Assembly (NCBI GenBank): GCA_910595805.1
Contig: CAJVCK010000032.1
Span: 1 to 6,573, forward strand
Origin: an uncultured Candidatus Thioglobus sp.
GTDB taxonomy: Bacteria > Pseudomonadota > Gammaproteobacteria > PS1 > Thioglobaceae
Reading direction: 5' to 3'
DNA length: 6,573 nucleotides
Made by a program: the position numbers and the translations under genes. The stretch's first letter is position 1, and every line of letters starts with the position of its first letter. Below the pieces are notes generated by a model. It had not been told where the DNA came from. It saw nothing but the letters and a program-made list of their open reading frames with translations, and made no database searches. Of the stretch, positions 1-5,911 are shown piece after piece.

Positions 1-924
1 GTCTTTTAAGTAAATAAAATTTGGATATTTGTCAGCTATTTGCAGGACGTATTTTTCAATTAATGGAATGTCTTGCAAATATTGATGTTTACCATCACGC
101 ATCGAAAGACGTTTGAAAATTCCTAAAATTTTCAAATGGCGCTGTAAACCCATTAGGTCAAATTGCTTTTCAAATTCATTGAAGCTGATAGCGATTTTAG
201 CCTGAGTATGATAGTAAGTTAGCAAGGTGTGTAATTCACCAGCTTCAAGCTCATAATAAGCATCTTTTAATAAAGAAACTAGATCATAACTATTAGAACC
301 GACAACTGCATCTTGAAAATCAATAACTGAAAGTTTGTTATTAGTTATCATTAAATTTCTGCAATGATAGTCTCGATGAACAAAAACTTGCGGAGAGTTA
401 AGAGAATTTTGCACCAATTCATTAAATAGTTGATGCAATTGAGCAAGTAGAGATTGTTCAATGCTTTTCGGCAAATACCATTCCACAATAAGCTGCAATT
501 CAGCTTTTAGTAGTGATTCATCATAATGATTAAGCGCTTGTTTGTGCCAATCTATGGCTTGTAATTTGATAAGCTCATCAATTGCCATTTGATATAACTC
601 AAGGGTATTTGTTTTGTCGAGCGCTTGCAGAAAAGTTGTAGAGCCTAGATCTTCAATAAGTAAAAAACCTTGTTGCAAATCTTGATCAATAATTTTAGGC
701 GTATAAATACCGTTAAGTCTTAACAGTTTGGCAATTTTTACAAAAATCTCAGAGTTTTCCTTGTCTGGAGGTGCGTCCATGGCAATAAATGATAAATTGC
801 TACGCTCAATGCGAAAATAACGACGGAAACTTGCGTCATCACTGGCTTTAGAGATGGTGAAATTGGCATCATCAAAAAAATTCTCCAACCAGTCTTCTAG
901 CTGATCTAGTCGTAAGTCATACAT
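1..924 (-). CDS. amgK: AmgK-like N-acetylmuramate/N-acetylglucosamine anomeric kinase (3' end cut by window edge)
   Basis: The reverse strand reads open from an ATG at 924-922 to base 1, giving 308 residues without a stop. The family is about 330-340 residues long, so only a short C-terminal piece is missing. It is an aminoglycoside-phosphotransferase-fold kinase: an N-terminal ASFRRYFR motif (residues 31-38) typical of the AmgK group, the catalytic loop HRDYHCRN (183-190, base Asp185, Asn190), the metal-binding DFQD (202-205), then YDLVSLLKD (213-221) and a C-terminal QRHLKILGIFKRL helix (261-273). Characterised AmgK proteins phosphorylate MurNAc and GlcNAc at C1 in the cytoplasm, feeding MurU in the cell-wall recycling route. 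Substrate here is inferred from similarity. The start lies inside the 3' end of the transaminase gene (8-base overlap) with no clear Shine-Dalgarno, so coupled translation is likely. Some relatives are annotated only as phosphotransferases, which is the main alternative. Confidence 0.82.
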   Translation of the reverse strand, partial: MYDLRLDQLEDWLENFFDDANFTISKASDDASFRRYFRIERSNLSFIAMDAPPDKENSEIFVKIAKLLRLNGIYTPKIIDQDLQQGFLLIEDLGSTTFLQALDKTNTLELYQMAIDELIKLQAIDWHKQALNHYDESLLKAELQLIVEWYLPKSIEQSLLAQLHQLFNELVQNSLNSPQVFVHRDYHCRNLMITNNKLSVIDFQDAVVGSNSYDLVSLLKDAYYELEAGELHTLLTYYHTQAKIAISFNEFEKQFDLMGLQRHLKILGIFKRLSMRDGKHQYLQDIPLIEKYVLQIADKYPNFIYLKD

Positions 925-1750
925 GCTTTAATGTTTGATAATGATTGTAGATTTCCAACCAATGCTCACCCACTTTACCGTGGTTAATTAATTGATCATC
1001 AACTTTGGTAATAGGCATAACTTCACGCGTAGAGCTGGAGATCCAAACCTCGTCAGCAGATAATAATTGAGTCAGAGTTGGTGCTACTTCTTGAATGGCT
1101 AAATTGCAATACTTGGCACTTTCTAACACTAAATCACGGGTAATTCCAGAAAGGATGTTTGTGCCAGTAGGATGAGTGAATAATGTAGAATCTTTGACAA
1201 TAAATACATTGGAAGTTGCACCCTCGGTAACAAGTTGATCACGGTGTAGAATCACTTCTTCAGCGTGGCAAGCTTTTGCTTGTTGCGAGTAAATTATATT
1301 GGCCAATAGAGAAGTGGACTTAATGTCGCACCTTTGCCAACGAAAGTCGGCCTGACTAATAGCACTAAAACCTGTTTCTAGTTCAGTTCTAGATTTGGGA
1401 GTGAGGGAGTTTGCCTCAACAAAGACAGTTGGTATTAGTGCTTCAAAGCTATGCTTTCTGCTGACATCTGCACCACGAGTTATTTGTAAATAAAGCGCTT
1501 GATTTGCAGTTGAAGAAAAACTTAATAGGCGATTGAAAATATCAAGCCACTCGTTGTTTGAGTAAGGGTTTTGAATTTGAATGGCGTCAAGGCTATTTTG
1601 CAAACGCTGAAGATGTTCGTATAGACGAAATATTTTTCCTGCATAAACTGGAATAACTTCATACACACCATCGCCAAATAAAAAACCTCTATCCATGACA
1701 GAAATAGAGGCTTTGTTTTTAGGAGTAAATTCGCCGTTAAGGTAGACCAT
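917..1750 (-). CDS. dat: D-amino acid (D-alanine) transaminase, class IV PLP enzyme
   Basis: This 277-residue protein has the length of Bacillus D-amino acid transaminase (about 282). It starts with the class IV hallmark of an N-terminal YLNGEF strand and MDRGFLFGDGVYE (19-31). Lys144 in DIKSTSLL is the expected PLP Schiff-base lysine. Glu176 in EGATSNVFIV fits the residue contacting the PLP pyridine nitrogen, and the class IV signature follows. Tyr30, Arg98 and His100 sit where the Bacillus enzyme has its substrate carboxylate trap (Tyr31, Arg98, His100), which favours a D-amino acid enzyme over branched-chain transaminase or aminodeoxychorismate lyase. The expected reaction is D-Ala + 2-oxoglutarate to pyruvate + D-Glu, in the cytoplasm, supplying or recovering D-amino acids for peptidoglycan. 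Its ATG shares one base with the dacA stop (TAATG), and its end overlaps the kinase gene. A GGAG lies about 14 bases before the start, too far to be convincing. Confidence 0.9.
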   Translation of the reverse strand: MVYLNGEFTPKNKASISVMDRGFLFGDGVYEVIPVYAGKIFRLYEHLQRLQNSLDAIQIQNPYSNNEWLDIFNRLLSFSSTANQALYLQITRGADVSRKHSFEALIPTVFVEANSLTPKSRTELETGFSAISQADFRWQRCDIKSTSLLANIIYSQQAKACHAEEVILHRDQLVTEGATSNVFIVKDSTLFTHPTGTNILSGITRDLVLESAKYCNLAIQEVAPTLTQLLSADEVWISSSTREVMPITKVDDQLINHGKVGEHWLEIYNHYQTLKHV

Positions 1751-2877
1751 TAAAGCCCAACTTTCTCCAACATGCGTGAGAAAAATCCTGCTTCTTCTGC
1801 ATCTTCTAATGCGATTAAAGGAATTTTAGCAGTCGTTTTTCCTTCAAACTGGATCAAAAGACTACCCACTTTATCGCCTTTACTAATAGGTGCAGAAAGA
1901 TTATCGTCTAATTGAATGACTTGGTCAGATAACTTAAACTGTCCACGAGCTAAAGTAAAGCTTTTTTCACCCGTAGTGCCAACTTTGAGTGTGTCTGTCG
2001 TAGCACTAGAAATAGGGACTTGTTTTTCAATATTTTTTAGATTTTTAGTTTCGAAAAAACGAAAACCATAGTCTAATATTTTTTGAGTTTGTGCAGTTCT
2101 GGCATCTGCACTAGTTGAGCCTAGCACAACTGAAACTAAACGCATGTCCATACGATTAGCGCTCGCAACAAGGTTGTATCCTGCTTTTTTAGTGAAGCCA
2201 GTCTTTAGACCATCAACCGTTTTATCACTCCATAGTAGCTTATTGCGGTTAGGCTGTTTGATGCCATGGTAAGTGAAATATTTTTCTGCATACCATGGGT
2301 AGAACTGTGGAAAGTCGCGAATGGTTGCTGCAGCTAAAATAGCCATATCAGCAGCTGTGGTGTATTGATTGTTATCCGGTAAGCCAGAGGCATTTTCAAA
2401 GCGAGAATTGATCATTTTTAGTTCACGCGCATATTCATTCATATAGGTAGCAAACGTACCTTCTGTACCAGCAATGTGTTCAGCTAGTGCAACAGAAGAG
2501 TCATTACCTGATTGGATAATCATGCCTTTTAGTAGTGTTTCTAGCTTGATATTCTTGCCCACCTCTACAAAACTTTTTGAACCACCGGTTTTCCAAGCTT
2601 TTTCACTAATTCGAACCTCATCTTCAAGACTAGCACGCCCATCGTTGATTAATTGAAAAACCACATAAGCTGTCATCAGCTTGACAAGACTGGCAGGTGC
2701 ACGTTTTTCATGAGCGTTGTCACTTGCTAATGTTTTTCCAGAATTAAAATCAAGCACCGTATAGGCGGCAGCATTAATGTCAGGCGCTTTTGGAGTGATA
2801 AAAATTGCGGCTTGTGCATTAATTGAAAAGGCTGCAACTGATGCGATTAAGAGTTTTGATACGGATGAGAAATACAT
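1750..2877 (-). CDS. dacA: D-alanyl-D-alanine carboxypeptidase (PBP5/6 type, peptidase S11)
   Basis: The 375-residue protein is a complete low-molecular-mass penicillin-binding protein. Residues 1-23 form a signal peptide (basic Lys8, hydrophobic core, AQA before the probable cut). The three active-site motifs are present: SLVK (nucleophile Ser63, Lys66), SGN (123-125) and KTG (225-227). A beta-rich PBP5 C-terminal domain follows at about 275-355, and the end (GFFSRMLEKVGL, 364-375) resembles the amphipathic helix that anchors PBP5 to the periplasmic face of the inner membrane. The tail is shorter than in E. coli PBP5, so anchoring may be weak. The enzyme removes the terminal D-Ala from pentapeptide stems, limiting cross-linking. 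It starts 12 bases after mltB without a recognisable Shine-Dalgarno, and its stop overlaps the transaminase start. The released D-Ala is a substrate of the next gene's product, a sensible functional pairing. dacC would be an equally fair name. Confidence 0.95.
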   Translation of the reverse strand: MYFSSVSKLLIASVAAFSINAQAAIFITPKAPDINAAAYTVLDFNSGKTLASDNAHEKRAPASLVKLMTAYVVFQLINDGRASLEDEVRISEKAWKTGGSKSFVEVGKNIKLETLLKGMIIQSGNDSSVALAEHIAGTEGTFATYMNEYARELKMINSRFENASGLPDNNQYTTAADMAILAAATIRDFPQFYPWYAEKYFTYHGIKQPNRNKLLWSDKTVDGLKTGFTKKAGYNLVASANRMDMRLVSVVLGSTSADARTAQTQKILDYGFRFFETKNLKNIEKQVPISSATTDTLKVGTTGEKSFTLARGQFKLSDQVIQLDDNLSAPISKGDKVGSLLIQFEGKTTAKIPLIALEDAEEAGFFSRMLEKVGL

Positions 2878-2889
2878 AGTGTTTGCGGG

Positions 2890-3873
2890 TTATTTTTGAG
2901 TGAATTGTTGCTTGATTTTTTCAGATAATAGTACAGCAGTCATTGCATATCTGTTGTCATGATTATAACGGGTTAGTACATAGAAATTCCAAAAAGTCAG
3001 CCAGGTTTCAAAATGATTATCTTGAGACAGTTTAATAAAGGCCAGTTTGGTTTTATTGTCAATGTCGCTATCTATATTAAAACCTTTGTTACGCCAATAC
3101 AGAGCATTCTTTTTTGGCTTATTGGTGCTTGATTTTGCGTAGTGTTTTTGATTGTCAGTTAAGACAATTGGGCGAGTATAAGGGCCAAAATCATGCCATT
3201 GGTGTTTGTCAAAATAATTAGCAATTGATCCAATGGCATCTGCTGGACTGGTAAATAAGTTAACTTTTCCGTCAGCATCAAAGTCTATTGCATAGTGTCG
3301 GTAAGAGCTAGAAATAAATTGAGCATAACCCATAGCGCCAGCATAAGAGCCTTTAATAGCTAACGGAGCAAAGCCATTATCACGAGACATCAGCAAGAAC
3401 TCTTCCAATTCTTTTTGGTAGAATTTTTTTCGACGATGCTTGCCAAAGGATAATCTCGCTAAAGTCTCAAGTGTGGGGTGAGTGCCTTTGTTTTTTCCAT
3501 AATTGGTCTCAATGCCTAAAATTGCAACAATAATCTCTTGAGGAACGTTAAATTGCTGTTCGGCTTGTTTAAGTGTTTTTAGATTGTCTTTCCAAAATTG
3601 CACGCCATTATTGATACGAGTATCAGTTATAAACAATGTGCGATATTTATCCCAAGATAAGGATTTTGACTTTGTTTTCTTGGGTTTAGTAGTTTTTTTA
3701 GCAACAACTAGAGATGTTTTTGAAAATATAAACTGCAATTCTTGTTTATCAAAATGGTGTTTTTTAACCATTTTGTTAATGAAGTTATGTGTAGCCTGAA
3801 AGTTTGTTGCTGGTAGGCTTTCGGCCATTACAACAGTAGGTAGGTATAGGAAGATAAATACAATAAAAGGCAT
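2890..3873 (-). CDS. mltB: Lytic murein transglycosylase B
   Basis: This 327-residue enzyme cleaves the MurNAc-GlcNAc bond of peptidoglycan with formation of 1,6-anhydroMurNAc. The SLT2/MltB catalytic domain spans roughly residues 75-325. The catalytic acid is Glu122 in GIETNYGKNKGTHPTLETLA. GSYAGAMGYAQFISSSYR (175-192) is the classic substrate-binding segment. DFDADGKVNLF (197-207, Asp197/199/201) matches the EF-hand-like calcium loop of Slt35, and the family's C-terminal TRYNHDNRYAMTAVLL (301-316) is intact. An N-terminal hydrophobic stretch (1-17, VMA before the possible cut) looks like a signal peptide. It has no lipobox cysteine, unlike E. coli MltB, and no basic residue before the hydrophobic core. 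No usable in-frame start was found a short way upstream. A Lys-rich segment lies at 59-70. The ATG shares one base with the rodA stop (TAATG). Confidence 0.94.
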   Translation of the reverse strand: MPFIVFIFLYLPTVVMAESLPATNFQATHNFINKMVKKHHFDKQELQFIFSKTSLVVAKKTTKPKKTKSKSLSWDKYRTLFITDTRINNGVQFWKDNLKTLKQAEQQFNVPQEIIVAILGIETNYGKNKGTHPTLETLARLSFGKHRRKKFYQKELEEFLLMSRDNGFAPLAIKGSYAGAMGYAQFISSSYRHYAIDFDADGKVNLFTSPADAIGSIANYFDKHQWHDFGPYTRPIVLTDNQKHYAKSSTNKPKKNALYWRNKGFNIDSDIDNKTKLAFIKLSQDNHFETWLTFWNFYVLTRYNHDNRYAMTAVLLSEKIKQQFTQK

Positions 3874-5012
3874 TATTGTTGTAGATATCTTGGAGATTTG
3901 TGTTTGCGAATTGCCATAATAATGCCAAAACTAGCCATTAGGGTAATGAGCGATGAGCCACCATAGCTAATTAATGGAAGTGGCACACCGACCACTGGCA
4001 ACAAGCCTGATACCATGCCAATATTAACAAAGATATAGGTAAAGAATGTCAAGGTGAGACTAGCGCCTAATAATTTTGAAAAATTGTCTTCAGACTGAAA
4101 AGAAATAACAAAAGCTCTATAAATAATTAGACCGTAAAGTAAAAATAAAATCAATACCCCAAGAAAACCCAATTCTTCAGCTACTACTGCGAAAATAAAG
4201 TCTGTTGCATGTTCTGGTAAAAAATTTAGTTGAGATTGTGATCCTTGCTCTAGACCTTTGCCAAATATGCCACCCGATCCAATTGCAATTTTAGATTGAA
4301 GAATATGATAACCCGATCCCAGTGGATCTGAGCTTGGATCTAGCAAGGTCATAATGCGCTTTTTTTGATAGGCCATTAGTAAATAATTCCAGGCTATGTA
4401 ACTGCCCGCTACTATTAATGAGCTGATAAGGCTTAAATTTAGCCAAGTGTTTTTAAGAATTTGTATACGAATTCCTGAGAAAAACAAAACATAAACACCT
4501 GAAGCGCCAATTAATAGTGAAGTGCCTAAATCTGGTTGTCTAGCGATTAATAGAACGATGGCAGCAATAGAGACAATGGATAAAAAGATTGGAATGGGTT
4601 TTGGTGGTAAAGTTTTATCACTAAGAATTGAGGCGATTGCTATAGGGACAATAACTTTCATAATTTCAGATGGTTGGAAACGAATAAATCCAAGATCAAG
4701 CCAACGTTGTGCACCACCACTACTAGAGCCAAAAAATAAGACCAATGTTAATAAAAAAATACCAAATAACATTAAAAAAGGAGAAAATCGTCTTAACAAA
4801 TAGGGTGGAATTTGAGCAATAATAAGCATAGCGCTAATTGCTAGTGCAAAGTGAAAAATTTGCTTATAAAGAGTGGATATTGAGCCCGCTGATGCAGAAT
4901 ATAGAACCACAAGACCAAAACCACTTAACGCCATAATTAAAAGAAATAATGGCGTATCCATTTTGAAATAACGCCAAAAATGACGAATCTGTTCAATACT
5001 AAAGAGACTCAT
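3873..5012 (-). CDS. rodA: Rod-shape SEDS peptidoglycan glycosyltransferase RodA
   Basis: The 379-residue protein is a polytopic inner-membrane SEDS protein of normal RodA length with about ten hydrophobic segments. It polymerises lipid II into glycan strands for lateral-wall growth in the elongasome, partnered by PBP2. Conserved landmarks are FQPSEIMK (112-119, Glu116), RQPDLGTSLL (158-167, Asp161), LDPSSDPLGSGYHILQSKIA (224-243), FLPEHATDFIFAVVAEELG (264-282, Asp271) and the end signature PLPLISYGGSSL (344-355). Glu116, Asp161 and Asp271 appear to correspond to E. coli Glu114, Asp159 and the essential Asp262. The loop wording and the neighbouring mltB and dacA favour RodA over FtsW. The start overlaps the upstream gene by four bases (ATGA), which implies translational coupling. 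The usual partner gene mrdA (PBP2) is not adjacent: a Mth938-like gene occupies that position. Confidence 0.96.
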   Translation of the reverse strand: MSLFSIEQIRHFWRYFKMDTPLFLLIMALSGFGLVVLYSASAGSISTLYKQIFHFALAISAMLIIAQIPPYLLRRFSPFLMLFGIFLLTLVLFFGSSSGGAQRWLDLGFIRFQPSEIMKVIVPIAIASILSDKTLPPKPIPIFLSIVSIAAIVLLIARQPDLGTSLLIGASGVYVLFFSGIRIQILKNTWLNLSLISSLIVAGSYIAWNYLLMAYQKKRIMTLLDPSSDPLGSGYHILQSKIAIGSGGIFGKGLEQGSQSQLNFLPEHATDFIFAVVAEELGFLGVLILFLLYGLIIYRAFVISFQSEDNFSKLLGASLTLTFFTYIFVNIGMVSGLLPVVGVPLPLISYGGSSLITLMASFGIIMAIRKHKSPRYLQQ

Positions 5013-5371
5013 AGTAACAATAGGCCAACATTCCTAACATCTGATAATAACAGGTTGAAGCTTCGGCAAGCTGATTCGCTATTCATGCTTTCAGTATTAA
5101 CCCCCATTTGCTGAATATCAACTTGTTGCTTGCCTGTAAGGAATCTTGGTAATTTTCCTGTACCAATAATCAAAATATCAACATCATCTTGACTGGTTAA
5201 TGGAAATAGCGTGGCTTTGTTAATATCAGATATGTTGGTAATTTCTACTTCTGTTGAAAAATTTTTAGAAATAAAACAAGGTGTTTTAAGTTGAATATTG
5301 TTTAATTGCACAAGATTATTTTCTATAGAAATAATGCTGTTTTGGCTGTTGTCTTGTTGGTTAAATTCCAC
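5009..5371 (-). CDS. Mth938-like domain (DUF498/DUF598) protein, function unknown
   Basis: This 120-residue cytosolic protein has no signal peptide or membrane segment. The core (about 30-120) matches the Mth938 fold family: a beta-rich first half, LIIGTG (67-72), and the closing segment GVNTESMNSESACRSFNLLL (90-109) followed by SDVRNVGLLLL, equivalent to the family pattern G-v-E-x-M-x-[ST]-x-A-C-R-T-[FY]-N-x-L. No enzyme activity is established for the bacterial family. The mitochondrial relative NDUFAF3 is a complex I assembly factor. The gene begins with GTG at 5371-5369 directly after an in-frame TAA, so no longer protein is possible. No good Shine-Dalgarno precedes it. It is the first gene of the cell-wall operon and overlaps rodA by four bases. 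That placement suggests co-expression with RodA, perhaps a role in membrane protein biogenesis, but this is speculation. Confidence 0.85.
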   Translation of the reverse strand: MEFNQQDNSQNSIISIENNLVQLNNIQLKTPCFISKNFSTEVEITNISDINKATLFPLTSQDDVDILIIGTGKLPRFLTGKQQVDIQQMGVNTESMNSESACRSFNLLLSDVRNVGLLLL

Positions 5372-5385
5372 TTAAAGAGTAAGGT

Positions 5386-5414
5386 TTGTTTGCTGATTAT
5401 TGACCCATTATAAC
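5386..5414 (+). promoter_or_regulatory. Candidate sigma70-type promoter for the Sel1 protein-gltX operon
   Basis: TTGTTT (5386-5391, three of six -35 positions) and TATAAC (5409-5414, five of six -10 positions) are separated by 17 bases. The predicted start near 5421 gives a leader of about 41 bases to the GTG at 5462. A competing -35, TTGACC (5400-5405, five of six), has only poorly spaced -10 partners (TGTAAA at 20 bases, TAAAAT at 22). The -10 box overlaps the opposite-strand TATAAT. Confidence 0.4.
5407..5412 (-). promoter_or_regulatory. Candidate -10 box for the minus-strand cell-wall operon
   Basis: Read on the minus strand these bases are a perfect TATAAT. Transcription would start near 5400, leaving a leader of about 29 bases before the GTG of the Mth938-like gene. 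No good -35 element lies 16-18 bases upstream; the nearest likeness, TTTACA, is only 13 bases away. The promoter may therefore need an activator or be weak. It is the best sigma70-like site ahead of this operon, but it is unproven. Confidence 0.5.
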
Positions 5415-5451
5415 CACAGTCTGCGTGTAAAATTATTGTCTTTTTATATTT

Positions 5452-5464
5452 GAGAAATATTGTG
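5452..5464 (+). promoter_or_regulatory. Shine-Dalgarno and GTG start that fix the Sel1-repeat protein's N-terminus
   Basis: GAG at 5452-5454 lies seven bases before the GTG at 5462-5464, a normal spacing. An in-frame TTG at 5450 would add four residues, but it overlaps this Shine-Dalgarno and is preceded only by a T-rich tract. GTG is therefore preferred. The match is only three bases, so confidence is moderate. Confidence 0.5.
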
Positions 5465-5911
5465 AGCGATTCAAACTCTACTGACATTTATAATGCAGAT
5501 TTATCTAGCGGTATCACTGCTTTTGACACTAAAAATTTCACCATGGCTTATCAATTATTAGCACCACTTGCAGCCCAAGGTAATGCAGAAAGTCAATGGC
5601 GCCTTGGAATGATGCAAATGAACGGTCTGGGTATGGTGGAAAATCAGCCTTTAGGTTTTGAGAATTTCATCTTAGCAGCGGAGCAGGGCCATGTGTTTGC
5701 CCATCATATGATTGGTGTTGCTTACATGACTGGTGAAGGAGTTGAAAAGGATATTAATAATGCTATTGAATGGTTTGAAAAGGCTGCTGAATTTGGCATC
5801 CCGGGGCCTATGTATACACTTGGCATGCTGTATGAAGATGGTAAGGAAGTTGAGAAAGATCTTGAAAAAGCACAAGCTTGGTATAACAAAGCAGAACAAT
5901 TAAACCAGTGA
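5462..5911 (+). CDS. Small cytosolic Sel1-repeat (SLR) protein
   Basis: The protein has 149 residues from the preferred GTG (153 if a TTG at 5450 is used). It consists almost wholly of Sel1-like helical repeats of 36 residues: about 42-77 ([17 protein letters not shown], then [12 protein letters not shown]), 78-113 ([18 protein letters not shown], then [12 protein letters not shown]) and 114-149 ([18 protein letters not shown], then [10 protein letters not shown]). A leading half repeat (14-40, [20 protein letters not shown]) precedes them. Each shows the G-x-x-Y/M-x-x-G-x-G-V turn and the A-x-x-W/F-x-x-A-A helix of the family. SLR proteins are alpha/alpha solenoids that bind other proteins; the partner here is unknown. 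There is no signal peptide or transmembrane segment, unlike many periplasmic SLR proteins, so it should stay in the cytoplasm. Its TGA shares one base with the gltX ATG (TGATG), indicating coupled expression with a tRNA synthetase. Confidence 0.85.
   Translation: MSDSNSTDIYNADLSSGITAFDTKNFTMAYQLLAPLAAQGNAESQWRLGMMQMNGLGMVENQPLGFENFILAAEQGHVFAHHMIGVAYMTGEGVEKDINNAIEWFEKAAEFGIPGPMYTLGMLYEDGKEVEKDLEKAQAWYNKAEQLNQ

Noticed and set aside
2474..2656. Plus-strand open frame of 60 codons opposite dacA
   Set aside because: It lies wholly antisense to the conserved SGN region of a well-supported gene, has no family likeness and no convincing ribosome-binding site.
2878..2889. Possible promoter or terminator between mltB and dacA
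   Set aside because: The gap is only 12 bases and shows no hairpin or -10 likeness, so the genes are treated as one transcript.
4522..4803. Plus-strand open frame of 93 codons opposite rodA
   Set aside because: It is the antisense of membrane-segment codons of RodA, has no recognisable domain and is best explained as a by-product of AT-rich coding bias.
5450..5461. TTG start giving a 153-residue Sel1 protein
   Set aside because: The TTG overlaps the only plausible Shine-Dalgarno, which is well spaced for the GTG at 5462.
5372..5461. Riboswitch, small RNA or tRNA in the divergent control region
   Set aside because: No cloverleaf, stable hairpin or known riboswitch core is visible, and both leaders are too short for a typical riboswitch.
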